NCBI GenBank assembly: GCA_025174535.1
Contig: JALBUN010000003.1
Location: forward strand, 744,001 to 808,000
Reading direction: 5' to 3'
From: Cantharellus purpuraceus
Taxonomy: Eukaryota; Basidiomycota; Agaricomycetes; Cantharellales; Hydnaceae
Length of the DNA: 64,000 nucleotides
Each line of letters opens with the position of its first letter. The stretch's first letter is position 1. The translations under genes and the position numbers were made by a program. This document shows, piece after piece, positions 1-11,825 of this stretch. Under the pieces are notes generated by a model. The model ran no database searches, had not been told where the DNA came from, and worked only from the letters and a program-made list of their open reading frames with translations.

Positions 1-2398
1 ATCTAGCCGAGTGGGCAGAAATGGACACCGCAGATGCAACTTATCAGGTCAGGTTGGATGAAATTGATCACAGCGTCCTCAATGACACGTGGTCACTCCC
101 ACTCCTCCCAACCTGAAAAGGGAACCGAGTAAGTTGTATCAGGCGCGAAGAATCGATAGAAGGGACCAGTGAGCATGAGGTCATGTCGTGATCAGATGGA
201 AAGTATTACAATACCAAGCAATAGTAAACGTTTGCCATATCTGTTCATATCAAAGCACGAACGCGGCAACGGCCATCCATCCACTGGTGTGAAGGGCCTC
301 AGAGATGTTTTTTCCAAGTACAAACGTTTGGACATGGTTATCTCTTCCCCAGGCTTGTAGCTTCATGTGACATCATAATGATTTTCCACAAGCAAGAACA
401 TTTTTCCAGACAGTTGTTAGAAGTGCTCAGCCGAGTGAAAATGACTGCAGCTGTGGCGGTGCCGTCGGAGTTGGAACAGTGCACAGATGTCAGCTCATGT
501 ACATGGACGCCTGGACGCCTGGAGAGACATCTTGTGGGAATAATATTCTTTTATTTGTGTCTCTCCTGGCTTTACTTTCCTGGCTGGCTTCCTTCTCACT
601 TCTCGCAATCTTTTTACGCCTTCTTGAGGAAGCGTGTCACGAAGAATGAATGACTCAGGACTCACATCTATTAACTATCTATATGCAGATCGTAGGGCGC
701 CAACGGCGTAGCCAGCAGATTCCATATCTGGGATCCACTTCTAGCTTGGCCCGAGGTTGTTGACTAAACTCCGTAAGTCTCAACACCAATGTTTCATCTC
801 TTCAGTTTGGTAGCTACAACTAATTTTGAACTAGGGTCAGTGTGTCGCTCGCCGCACTTCGAATTTTCGTCTTCTATATGCTATACAAAGACGCATGTAG
901 CCTGAGGCGCCGTGCATTTCTATGGACTTCCCGCTAATCCCGAAAGGAAGTTTGCAATCGCTTCAAGTGCTTATGGTAACTTTCGCAGAATTGAGGTCCT
1001 TCTGTTTTACACGCCTTGGAATGCATGCCGTCCATAAGCGACATTTCGGCGTAATTTCTCCGTGGCTGGTGTGAAACAGCCGCCGGGTTGAACAGCATCG
1101 CTATGTTGTTGTTTTTTTGCTTTAGAGAGCCTTTAAGATACAAGAGGAAAGGCTCAGAAATAATCTCGTAGGATGCTTGCACTGGCTACTAGTACCGGTA
1201 GCCCTATGCTCACAAGCAAAATCTTGATCATTGTATTCCAGCTCGGGCACGTGCATGGAATAAAACAACCTTTTCCTTGACTCTCAGAAGTGAATCCAAC
1301 CTTTTGAACACGGTACCACGCCACTATTCCGTATGAGTCTTAATTGATTTGCATATTAGACTGATATAGGCTGACATCGTTCCATAATTACACTCTCCGT
1401 AGGGTAGTACGTGCTGTTTCATATGTCAATACCGGGCGCTCATATCCCGGTGTTGACAGGCTGTCCACTGTCACCCTTGAAGCCATCACCGCTCCATTCA
1501 ATGAGAGCTTGACTTTCTCCACAGCAGATTGATTTCACGATGGACTGGTGATGCTGCCAGTCCAACGTGCCAATAAACACACCAACTCCAGGATGGCATA
1601 GAGGGTGTCTGGCGATACTGTGTTGCAGCACGAACATATATTTCTGGTACGTTTACCTTGTTTGGAATTAGACTGGTACAGAAAGCTGGGCGTCTCAGGA
1701 CCGATCAACGCACTCGATGATGATAATTCTATAACAGGTTTGTAAGAATCTCAGATAGCTCTTAGCTATGTAACACAACCGGTAACTCAAGGTGAATGAA
1801 TCACTTTTATAAGTATCTTTATGGGGCGGCAAGGCTAGTGTTCTGTATTAACACACTCGTCAGGCAGGGTGATTTGCGCAGTGGCAAACATGGGATCCAA
1901 TAGATGGCACTAAGATCATCACCTGATAATTGAACGAGTTCAATCAGAACTGCTACTCATCGGAGTACGTCATACAACCCCATCGGCATGTAGTTTAGAT
2001 ACTAGATTCTGGCGGCATGCTTGGATTACTACAGGACAGCGAAGGATTATTCTTTCTGTGTTGGCCACACATGAGCGACATGTATGTGATGTTATAATGA
2101 CTGTCACCTTCTATTCTTAATCTTCTTTGCAGTCGAGACCCTGGCTCACCCAAACGCCATGGCTTGGGACTAATGACATCGTCACATTCTGGTAATGTTT
2201 TTTTTTGTAACTTGGTCACTGAGTAGGTTTTTACGCGGCTATCAATAGCGCTTTCCGTTTAGCTGTAATTGAGTGCCAAGCAGCTTGCGCTCACTGTCAC
2301 GTTCCTGATCGCAATTTAGTTAGGAAAAAACTTGAAGAGGTCGCCGTAGCCTGCATTCCCATATGGACAATCGCCGGTGAGTATGCATGGCCCACGTC
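1..2398. other. Gene-poor accessory stretch
   Basis: Both strands contain only short open frames (under about 95 codons) without recognisable domains, splice patterns or repeats that I could match elsewhere in the window. A minus-strand frame around 1440-1637 contains a fairly protein-like stretch (GDGFKGDSGQPVN) but has no convincing partner exons. I see no gene here that I can support. Confidence 0.4.
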
Positions 2399-2405
2399 TA
2401 TAAAA
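2399..2405 (+). promoter_or_regulatory. TATA box of secreted-protein gene 1
   Basis: TATAAAA lies 41 bases upstream of the ATG at 2440. The two paralogues at 7022 and 22639 have the same heptamer at 6982-6988 and 22599-22605, each 40 bases before the ATG. Conserved presence and spacing in all three copies suggests a real core promoter with a very short 5' leader. Strong TATA promoters are common in highly expressed fungal secreted-protein genes; expression itself is inferred. Confidence 0.65.
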
Positions 2406-2439
2406 ACCCCCTTCATCTACACCAACTAAACCAGCAAAC

Positions 2440-2782
2440 ATGCACTTTTCCACTCTCTTCTCCTTTGCGCTCCTTGTGGCTGGCGTTGCTGCAGAAACCA
2501 TCGCAGCGACCCCGTCCAAGTCCTCTCTTGTCAAGAGGCAGGGCTGTCCTTCCGGCACAGGCCTGGTAAGTGCTGGGCGCTGGCATTCGTAACTAGTGTT
2601 AATTTCTCAGCACAGTGCGAGGACGGTGGCTGCTGCCCCCTTGATGACCTATGCTGCAACAATGGATTCTGTATGTTCTTCCGGACATTGCTCTACGTGT
2701 CTTGTGGATATAAAAATTGAATATCTGGTCAGGTTGCCCTTCTGGCACTATCTGTATTCAAGGGGGATTCTGCGAATTTTAA
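2440..2782 (+). CDS. Small cysteine-rich secreted protein, copy 1
   Basis: Predicted small secreted protein of about 76 residues. The N-terminus MHFSTLFSFALLVAGVAA is a classic signal peptide. It is followed by a short propeptide ending in a dibasic Kex2-type site (LVKRQ), then a cysteine-rich core with 10 cysteines, including CEDGGCCPLDDLCCNNGFCC and a C-terminal CxxGGFC. Exon 1 ends at the donor GTAAGT near 2565. Exon 2 (TGC GAG GAC...) starts after CACAG near 2615. The last intron (GTATGT...GGTCAG) ends near 2737 and splits a Cys codon, as in both paralogues. The pattern of CC pairs spaced by NGF is granulin-like, but I cannot assign a named family. The role is unknown; secretion and disulphide-rich stability point to an extracellular effector-like or structural role. 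Paralogues lie at 7022 and 22639 and share the first residues MHFSTLF and the intron phase. Confidence 0.75.
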
Positions 2783-5700
2783 TCCTCCGTCCCAATTCAT
2801 CTTTCAAACCCTCGATGCATTCACACTGAAATGTATGCTAGTGTAGTCGAATGTGACCCCCTACGTGACAATGTGTTTGAAACTTGATGGTGTAACGTTC
2901 AATTAAGTGTTATGTACCGGACGCGCAGAAGCCACTGGACGACACCTGTTCCTCTGGCATTTCAAGTGCTGATTTCAGGCTGGTGAAAACACTAACATCA
3001 AGATTACACACTTTTTCATTGGTTTGGCTTTGCCCATCTGCTTTGAAATGGATTTTATAACAACATAGTATTAAACTGGTATTCCTGAAGTGCCGCTCAC
3101 TCGGAGGCCAGGGGGGCACGGTCAAAAGCACAGAACCACCGCTTGATACCCATTGCCCACATGCATGCATGGCACTGGCCACTGATATTTGCCTCAAGAT
3201 ACTCGAGTACTTAAGAGGTGCATGAGTAGCTATTGTGAGTAGAAGAAATTATGCTTCCATTCATGCAAGGTTCTAGGATATCAGCAGTCTCTTGACTCTT
3301 TCGGAGTGGAAGTGTCCACGGCTGTGACCATTCCGCCGCATCCCACCATGCCTTGAAAAGGTCCAATCCTGTACCCAGTTCACTGTGAGCTGCCGGGGCG
3401 AATGGAATCATCAGCCGAGCCAAGTCTATGACAGTTTGTGGACATCAGTTGAGTAGTAGAGACAAAAAATCAACATACCAGGGAAAAACCGTTGGGATAC
3501 TGAGTATCAGCATGAGAATTGGGCAGAGAAGATTGTCGCGGTAAAGATGGGCATGTGAGAGGTCCGCAGAGCACATCTATTGATAAGAAATAGCAAGTGC
3601 CGACGTCGACTGGCATGACATGAGTATGAGCTTGTGGGGGCTGTCTGAAACCGTAGTAATAGCTCAATAGCTAGGCTGACCCGCCACGTAAGAAACTCAC
3701 AATAAAACCAGTTTAGGGAGAGGGGCTGCAATTGGTGGATATGTCTCTGACCAATCGCCGGCCCTAATTGAATTATATCTCAAGCCCTCCAATATCTTGC
3801 ATTCATTTCTCGCCATCTCCCAATCAGTAGTAATTTGCTACAAGTTGCGCGTATGTAACATGTCCTTTGTCTGGATTGACACATATTTTTCCTGTAGGAA
3901 CCAGTCGCCACTGGAGTTAAGAGAGTAGGTAAGACATCTCTGAAGGCGCTTCTATTGATATGCTTGTTCAGCACAGGTAACAGGATAGGGGGGGAAATAG
4001 CTGTCCTCAAAGTGCACGCCAGTCCCAGCTGGATCACTCGCAACCGCAGCCCCTGTGAGAGGAAGTTCAGTCATCATTTGACAGCCCAGTCTAGGGTGGA
4101 GACCCAAGCCACACTGCGCTCTAAAACTATTTGACCTACACTCACAGACTATTTGTGGGAGTGGCCGCAACAGCGGCCATTGGACCGTCATACAAAGTAG
4201 TCTGTGGCAGTCGACGCACGACGCTTCGATCTAACGGCGCTTGACACCAACCATATCACTCCGCCGAGCAGCAATATTATGTAGTAATTGCCTATCATCT
4301 GTGTTGGAATGTGGAATATATCCACATGGCACAATGCGTCAGCAACAGTATTGTGATTGACACGTACTCCATTCCACACAACCATTTTTTTCCCTATTAT
4401 ACAATATGCACCGGCGACCATATATAAGGCACGTGGTCTCCGCTCACTCCTTCTCCTCAGTCAATTATCAATTACAGACTGAAGCAAGGAGTTAGACTTC
4501 ATGTATTATCGCAGTACTCATGTATTAGGACGTACAGACTTACAGGTATCTATAATATTAGCCGAGCATCAATTACAGACCAATACAACAGTCTGATTAA
4601 GCCGATATTTAGCTAATATAACCTTGACTTCCCTGTGCAAATGCTGCAATCCGTGTTGGCCGGTCAAGAAGATTACTGGGTAACGCTCACCTCTGATCAT
4701 TCGTTGGGCCAAGTCAGCAAGCGTGTCCACAGGAAACTGTCGGGATACGTAGCATAACTCAATGAAGACTCAGTGCGAGTGCTTCGGTCGTATACTAGTG
4801 ACTGCATAACGTATACCCGGGTTCCAACCTCTCGAATCGGAACCTAGTTTCTGACGCCAACGCCACCTGGAACGTAATTGCTCTCACTGGGTGGGTAGTG
4901 AAGGCATCCACCAGTAATACACTATCCACGACATTCTGAACAATTCCAGGGGTGAGCATCATCAGAGTCAAGGCTAGAATCTCTAGCAACAACTGTGAAT
5001 TTTGGCTCACATTTTCTTAGTGAGAGTTTTTTGTTTCCTTCGCCTCAATGGCCTCCATCTCAGAATGGATATGACAGATTTCCACGAGACAAAAGATTGT
5101 TGGATCGTCCATGGGGGTATTAAATAGCATGACAACGTCCTAAGAGGCACGTTTCCTACGTCGTCTACTGGTACTGGATCTGCGAACAAGAGGTCTGAAG
5201 CGAGTTAAAGCCAGAAACACGGAACCGTCCAAAGACCACAGAGCGTAGCAACCAAGTTCGAAGCGCAGTCAGCTCGCCTTATCAGTAGTTGAGTTATGTT
5301 ATGAGAACCTTCGGCGTTCAGTTTGGTAAAGATTGTGACTAGGAGTGAAGGGACACAGCAGATTTTTGGCTAAATGGTAGATGCGCGTGAGTAGTGCTTG
5401 CATATTTATTTAAGGATATTCGATGGGTTTGACCGAGACTCATGTCAGATTTCGGATCCGTGTGCCGATGTACATGGGTACCAAAGAAGCCTTCGGAACA
5501 AGAACTAAATACTGGCCCCTTGGTTCCAGCTTCCAATACAGGATCCTCTGGCCACTGGGCCTGGCACACAGAGCTGTGGATCCTTCCGGTGGCAATTAGC
5601 GAGATACTTGGAGTCTTTTCCATCGACCACAGAGATGAGACCGCACAAAGCATGCACATCAAAACATATTCTCGGGTACTACTTTTACCGACCTAGACCA

Positions 5701-6595
5701 TCATACTGATTGACAAACAGAACTAGCTGCGCGTGATGGTCTGCTAGATCAGCTGAACATCGCGAGCTGCCCGAGTGATCTGACAGGCAAACCACTTTCC
5801 CAGTGGATAGACCTATACGTAATTAGATAAACAGGTGAACCACTTCCCCTACAGACTTGTTACTCGTGTATTCTCGATCAGTTCAGCAGAGGTATTTCCC
5901 AATTTTCCTCGTTCACTGCTATGGTAAGCAGATGAAAACTGACCATCCGTCCTTTGACGGGTGGATATGTTAAAGAACATATGAACACGAGAGAGAAAGG
6001 CAAGGAGACGTGCACCGGTTACGAGTAGCATGTGACATCCAATAGATGTACGGCCATCTTCTCATCAGTGTCCAGTCACCTGCATCAGATTTCTGAGAAG
6101 GTGTAGATGAGCGTGGGCGGTGATTGGCAATGTCAGTATGAGATCCTATTGAATGAGAGTCACAGAATTGAGCCAAGGGCACTGCAACATACATATATGA
6201 AGTCTTACCGACCGTCTTTACAACAAGCCCGGCGTGACCTAGACCAAGTCACATTACATAATTGTGATGTATCTGCGTGGGAATCAGGTACCAACTTTCA
6301 GCTGCGCCGCCGCCTCCTACACTGACGCTTAAGGCAGCCATCCTCGCTACGTTTACCAACCTGAAGGAAGTACCACCTGACAGTCACCTGACAGATTGAA
6401 CAAGTGTGTGGCAAATATTCCTGGATTGTGGTTGACACAGCTTTTGACATTGGCGCTACCAGAGCAATTGTAGGAAGTGACTCTGATGAGCAAGACAACA
6501 GTCCTGTGTCATGTAACGACATGTGCTCAATTATTCACCCTCTTACATTTTTCGAAAGCACTGGTCCCAATATTTCACGCATCCCTCATCCGGTT
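2783..6595. other. Accessory stretch with decayed fragments
   Basis: No gene model could be supported. Minus-strand frames at 2910-3423 contain a locally protein-like segment (ELGTGLDLFKAWWDAAEWS), which may be an exon of a decayed gene. Positions 3770-4060 resemble the duplicated DNA at 8590-8970 (separate entry). A frame at 5442-5696 and its antisense have no recognisable domain. Otherwise I see nothing in this interval. Confidence 0.35.
3770..4060 (+). repeat. Diverged third copy of the 8.6-9.0 kb duplicated segment
   Basis: The stretch beginning TCAAGCCCTCCAATATCTTG, through TCGCCATCTCCCAATCAG, and ending around GGATCACTCGCAACCGCAGCCCCTGTG aligns by eye with 8590-8970. There the matching pieces are TCAAGCCCCCGGATATTTTG, TCGCCATCTCCCGATCAG and GGATCGCTCGCCACTGCAGCCCCTGTG. 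Similarity is interrupted by unrelated stretches, so this is an older relic than the main duplication. It lies downstream of secreted-protein gene 1, as 8590-8970 lies downstream of gene 2. That suggests an ancient duplication of the whole module. Confidence 0.55.
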
Positions 6596-7021
6596 AATCA
6601 AGTCTCACTTGTCTGGTGCCAACCTATCTATCACAAGTCTTTCTTTTTCCAAGGTAACTCGCTGTTTTATAAGCGAGGTGCTATTGTTGCGGTAATGACA
6701 GGAGCTTCAGGGAAGTCTCGATGGGAGCTGGTCTCGACGCATGGTCTGTTCGGATCTCTGACCATGAGCCGCTGTCTTTCTTCTTTCAATAATAGGTGGG
6801 AATCGTACAACAATGCATTCTGCACGTTGGTTCCATTTGAATGCTGCTCATTGTCTCTCACATGTTCTCCAGCGGCTCGCTCGACATACTTGTGCTTCTC
6901 TGTGCCTGAATTTACATGGCTAACGGCTGGCATAACAAAGAAACCTACCTAATCAGGACGTGACTGCATGCTGGGCAGAAGTATAAAATCCCATCACCCC
7001 AGAGCAGGATCCATAACGAAA

Positions 7022-7494
7022 ATGCATTTCTCCACCCTCTTCACATTCGCTCTTGTTGCCGCCGGGACTGTATCAGCAGGCCTCACGTTTGATGCCATCC
7101 CTTCCAAAGGCAAAGCATCCACGTCTTTGGCTGCGCGACAGTTGACCTGCTCTGCAGGCTTTTGTGCGCTCGTTTTTCTCTTGTGTTTTGACTGTTGCAA
7201 ACAAGCGTCCCCCAATAGCTCTTTGCCCTCAAGGCGACTGCTGCCCCACAGGAGATGTGTGTGTGCGTATTCTTGTATCACTCTACGGGTCTAGACTTGT
7301 TCTAAGCAGCGTAATGCAGTGCACCGACAACACCTGCTGTTGCGGAGGTCTCATATGCTGTAACAATGGCTTCTGTATGTCTTGCGATGATATCGCTCTG
7401 TCACTACTACATGGACACCTTCTCTGATCGTCTCCCTTCAGGTTGCCCCCAAGGAACTACCTGTATCGCCGGCGGACAATGTTCAGTTGCATAA
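7022..7494 (+). CDS. Small cysteine-rich secreted protein, copy 2
   Basis: Predicted four-exon gene for a secreted protein of about 90 residues with 15 cysteines. Exons are 7022-7163, 7219-7262, 7320-7374 and 7442-7494. Introns of 55-67 nt start with GTGCG, GTGCG and GTATG and end in AG. The signal peptide is MHFSTLFTFALVAAGTVSA. A propeptide runs to AARQ, a likely processing point corresponding to KRQ in copy 1. The core contains SLCPQGDCCPTGDVCC, NTCCCGGLICC, NNGFCCPQGTTC and GGQCSVA. The last intron splits the second Cys codon of GFCC, exactly as in copy 1. A TATA box lies 40 bases upstream of the ATG. Function is unknown; an extracellular, disulphide-rich, effector-like role is inferred. 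Longer open readings that run through the introns lose the cysteine pattern and were not used. Confidence 0.8.
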
Positions 7495-8190
7495 ATCTGA
7501 ACAACTTTTGCTTAACACCACATCCAGTCATCGCTTGTCCCCTTGCAATGTCGTCTTGTTCGATGACACTGTCGGTAGATCTTCTATGTACAGACCCCGA
7601 GATAATCAAAGAGCGACCTGTGACAAAGTTCGATTGTGATTGTAACAAGATTTCTTACGCTCATGTTTTCAAACCCAAAAGAATGTTGTGCAAGATCAAG
7701 TTGCTTGGCTCATACTATTCGTTAGACATTGACTGAGGGTTATAAACTGCTGTTTCTAGCGTTTCATTTCACTACATTACATGAAAGACGTGGGTGGGCT
7801 TAGAACGCGGGATTGGTAAAGGAAGTCACAATTTGGCAATGATATTTCCTCTACAGTATACTCACAATATGAATATCAAGGGGCATGCCGTATAAGATTT
7901 GTGATTCAGCTGAATGCTGTAGTCAACTCGAGTTTTACCCGCGATCGATCACGACTTGTAGTGCCGATTCCCTCGAGACAGCCAGCAAGGCGAGACAGGC
8001 ATCAATGCCCTCCAGAACGTCGCCGACATGATAAGTTGCACATGAAGAGAGGTGTGTCACGCCAGATCGTTCATCTCATCGATTCTGACCACAGGGAAAC
8101 CACCAGGCAATATTGCAAGAGGTGAACGCTGTCGGTGAAGTGGTTCAGGTCTCGTGATAACTCACTGATCTCCGAAAATGAGACTCCAGA

Positions 8191-10833
8191 CACGAGCTTT
8201 GCTTCATAAATCGCTTACCGCCATCGATGAAGAGAAAAATTGGACGGAAGAGAGAAGACAGGGAATAACTATGGTATTAACGACGTCGTCACAGGCCAAA
8301 GCTATTCAACGGTGAGTCGCCTTGCGTATTTCCCTTTCAACTATGTTCTTTGACCAACTATTTCTTGTCACTCGTGAGCCTTGCCACCAGTCTCTCGCCG
8401 TCCAGGTCAGCTAGACCACTGTACTTGGCGGCTGATCATCACTGTGATCTTCGACCGGGTGTAACTTTGCATATTCTCATATTGGGGTGTATATCGCGTT
8501 GCGGTTCGTTATGTACGTGCTGAGCAGGACCGTCTCTTCCATCGTAACACGGTATGGATCCGTCTTGAAGAGGCCACGGGAATCAATGAATAACCTCAAG
8601 CCCCCGGATATTTTGCATCCATCCCTCGCCATCTCCCGATCAGGGCTGATATGCTACAAACTGTACGTACGCCCATTACAACAATATATCCTCTTTCTGG
8701 GTGATTTGACAGTGATCCATGATGCCTCTGGTGGCATCCGATAAGAAGGCGATGGGAAGCTGATATGGGCGGATGACACGGGAGCGGATGGAGTCCTGAA
8801 ATGTGTTTTTGGCGGAGGACCCGTACCGGCGACGACGTCTCGGCACAGTCTCACAGCACAGGAAACAGGAGAGGAGGAAGGGGGGGGGGGATGGGACGGC
8901 GTTCTTCGAGGTGCATGTCAAGGTTATAGACTCGGCTGGATCGCTCGCCACTGCAGCCCCTGTGTTGAACTACACATGGGGGGAGTTCAATACCGATCCG
9001 CGCACAGAAAGGCCCTGATAAAAATTGGCTTCTGTCAGTGCTATCGGTTCTTTCGCCAAAGCAACCACTTTCCTTCTGTCATTGTGGTTCAAGTTTCTCC
9101 AAGACACTAGGAATCACACTCTTCTGTCCACTAACCGCCATGTAACAGATGCGATTAGAAATTCAGGTGCGTGCGGTGTCCACAGGACGTTGTTGGGACA
9201 GTAACACCCCAGCATAAGCGAAACCTGACTCTAAACCCTATACGAGCGTGAAACGATCGCTATACTATAATAGATCATCCCTCATGAAATTTCTTTATAC
9301 TCGATACCGTTACTTCATATGTATTGCCGTATACCTCTATAATATACAAGACCCCGATGCAACACAAGAGACCCATTTACTTCAAATTTTGGCTGGCTCC
9401 ATGGCCATTTCAAAGGCGGCCAAAGTGGAGCAGAAGATTATGATGATGGCGTGCGGGATGGTGGAGGGCATGGAGTGGATGAGGCGAATTTGCGCCACTA
9501 GTATTCATCATTGGGATCAATATAATCGCAACGCCCACAGTATCCGCAGTCCGATCCGCAAGCTGCAAAATCTAGTACCTCCCCGTTACTTTGGTCGTCA
9601 TATCTCCAATCGTCGTCAAAGCTGTGGAGCATGTCCATTCGTATGAAAATTCGAGCAAGTCGTTGGGAGTAGCACCCCACGCACCTCGAGTCCTCAAACG
9701 ATCTCTCCCAACTATTCGAGCCTGTCTCTTCGCGTCTGGTATTGAGGTCCTTATCATACTCCTCATCCCCGTGCACCAGGTTATGGAACGATCTCTTGTC
9801 GTCTTTGCAGGCATCTAACAGGGCTTGATAGGCTTCGGTTCCCCCCAGAACGGTGGTAAGGCTGTCTTCGTGATCGGAGACCCAGCTGTCTGCGGGCAAA
9901 GCGCGAACGTGTTCTTCTCTCTCGCCATTCTCAAACTCGTCTGTGCCGACCAGGAGGATCATTCCAGGCGCCATACACTGTAGCATGTAAAATATGTTGG
10001 AAAGCGGCTCGGGCCCTGCGACCACAAGGTCAAAGCTGATCCTCGAAGGACGCTGTCTCTGCGCTTCAACGTCAATTAGATATGCATTGATGGAGTCCTT
10101 CAGCGAGGAAAACGTCTTTGGCAGGGAGAAACATGCGAATGATGAAGCGGAGACACTGAACAACTGGCGATTGAGAAGTGAAAGCCAAGTCGGGGAGAAA
10201 AGACGTGAAAGCATGCCTCGTCGTCCTCGGCTTCTGATTCTGTCCAATCGTAGTCCTTGACCAACCTATCTTTATTGTCCAAGATGAATTCATAGGCTCT
10301 TTTGTAAGCGGCATCTAGTTCTTCGTCGTTCAGTGGAGCAAGCCCAGTGCGATCCGCCCAGCTGAGGAGCTCTGGTGTGTCGTTGTGGGCACGGACGAAT
10401 GTCGCCTGGCTATTTGTCATGTGTTCTGGGAGCGGGGGGTGATATATACAAGTTGCGCTGTACAGTGTGAAGGCTGTGGGTTGTTATACGAACGGAACCC
10501 GTGAGCGAGAAACGAGAACCAGGTGAATTAACCTACATTCGGGGAGTCGTCACTTAGTGACGTATATTTGAAGAACTCGAGGTATTGCATCATGCTTGAA
10601 CCGTTTTTGCGAAATGCTATTGAGCTCCGCTGCAACCTGGGGCAAGACAAACAACAAAGGCATGGGCATGAATCCTCAACGTCAACGCTACGAAGCCACG
10701 TCCATGACGATTGCCGGTGGAAGACGTTTATCCGTTTCTTTGGTGCCCGGATGCGATGGATTCAAGGCTGAAGTATGCATGATGATGGAATCATTATGAA
10801 AGGGCTGAACACATCCTCGAACCATGTTACGTG
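8191..10833 (+). repeat. Block inverted relative to its duplicate (23802-25959)
   Basis: This interval matches 23802-25959 in reverse complement, while the DNA on both sides matches in direct orientation. The block starts CACGAGC and ends TTACGTG here; in the other copy it starts CACGTAA and ends GCTCGTG. CACG/CGTG therefore forms a short inverted repeat exactly at the breakpoints. Copy 1 is about 485 bp longer, partly because of DNA near 8495-8770. The block carries the acidic cysteine-rich gene at 9498-10420. Confidence 0.88.
9498..10420 (-). CDS. Acidic protein with C-terminal cysteine cluster (unknown family)
   Basis: I do not recognise this family. Exon 1 (10420-10205) begins MTNSQATFVRAHNDTPELLS. 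A 41-nt intron (10164-10204, GTCTTT...CGCCAG) joins it to exon 2, which reads LFSVSASSFACFSLPK and continues to 9498. The total is about 293 residues. The protein is rich in D and E and has no signal peptide or clear membrane segment. It ends in a compact cluster CGSDCGYCGRCDYIDPNDEY (four cysteines) that could bind metal. The donor is atypical and the intron short, so a frameshift is the alternative. However, the second copy at 24082 has the same sequence at this spot, which argues for a real intron. Copy 2 carries a premature stop, so copy 1 is the better candidate for a functional gene. It converges with the secreted-protein gene at 7022. Confidence 0.55.
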
Positions 10834-11447
10834 GATGTGGATAGGTATCTTACTATGGCCGTACAGCAAGGTGGTGATCGAGCATATTGCGAGATATTTT
10901 TCTGTGGAAAACCATCACCTGGAGTCCTGGACCTGAATATGGAAAGTGTTGATGTTGTTCGGAAAGGACGATGCAACAGGATATATCGAGAAGAATGAGA
11001 TCTTAAACGCTTGTTTGAAACCAAAGGCAGGCAATAGAGCACCAATAAATATTAAACCCTGGCTCGATTCACCGTCGTTGGTTCTCTGCCAGTGTGGGTT
11101 GAGTCTGAACAAGCAGGCCCGACCTGAGATATCGCGGACGTCCGAGATGCTCTCGTGTATTTAATTGTATTGCCGCACGGTGATCGGCTATCGCATCATC
11201 ATCCAAAATATAGCCGACTATCGCGAGTACGTCAATGAAGGACGGGTACTTTTATGTGCCCCATAATCGAGAGTATGTTACCAATATTTATTGGATGACT
11301 ACTAACTGTCACCAGGTGTCTTTTCCCTAGGACACTGATTGTTATTTCTCAAGCGTATAAATAGCCACAAATGTTTAATGAGCTATTTACATGCCTTGGT
11401 GAATTTTACAAGAAAATAGAGTGAGTTACTGTGGTCTGGCAGGCTTA

Positions 11448-11540
11448 CAGCGGTTTGCATTACGTAAGGCCAGCGCCCGTTTGAAGCGTGAGCGAGGCCT
11501 CAAACTTGCGAACGCAGTATCTAGCTCATTTCAGAATGAA
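11448..11540 (+). repeat. Left terminal inverted repeat of the Tc1/mariner element
   Basis: The sequence from CAGCGGTTTGCATTACG through GAGGCCTCAAACTTGCGAA to GCTCATTTC pairs with 16930-17017 in reverse complement. Only a few mismatches are visible, for example CGCCCG against CGCCTG and GAACGC against GAATGC. A TA precedes the outer end. Confidence 0.9.
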
Positions 11541-11825
11541 ATAAAATGAAATAAAATGTTCCATAACCTACAATCCCTAATGTAGTGTTATTTTGTGATT
11601 TTTTCCTCTAAAACCTCCTTAGTAAACTTCACTTTTTCTGGAAATACAAATTTTTATGAACTGTTTTCTGCATTATTCAACATATCACTGCAGTCTGTTA
11701 GCTTTTAAGATTATTGAAACATAGCTAAAGTAGTGTATAGAACACCCAGAAAGTCTTATATTTCAACATACATGACAAAATAGACTAAGCGTGGTATCTG
11801 CATTGTACTCTTCACTTCGTCCTAA

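Larger units (their letters stand above)
6596..11268 (+). repeat. Segmental duplication, copy 1 (partner 22251-26462)
   Basis: Near-identical DNA begins at AATCAAGTCTCACTTGTC here and at 22251. It continues colinearly through the secreted-protein gene to about 8190 (partner about 23801), where orientation flips. Colinearity resumes at GATGTGGATAGGTATC (10834; partner near 25961) and fades after GACGGGTAC (about 11268; partner about 26462). The secreted-protein genes contain no length differences between copies (constant offset of 15617), so the duplication is recent or under constraint. Copy 1 contains about 270 bp near 8495-8770 that are absent from copy 2. Confidence 0.9.

Noticed and set aside
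6404..6952. 182-codon plus-strand frame upstream of secreted-protein gene 2
   Set aside because: The duplicated copy near 22250-22560 breaks this frame with indels, while the downstream gene is kept intact. The region is better read as promoter DNA.
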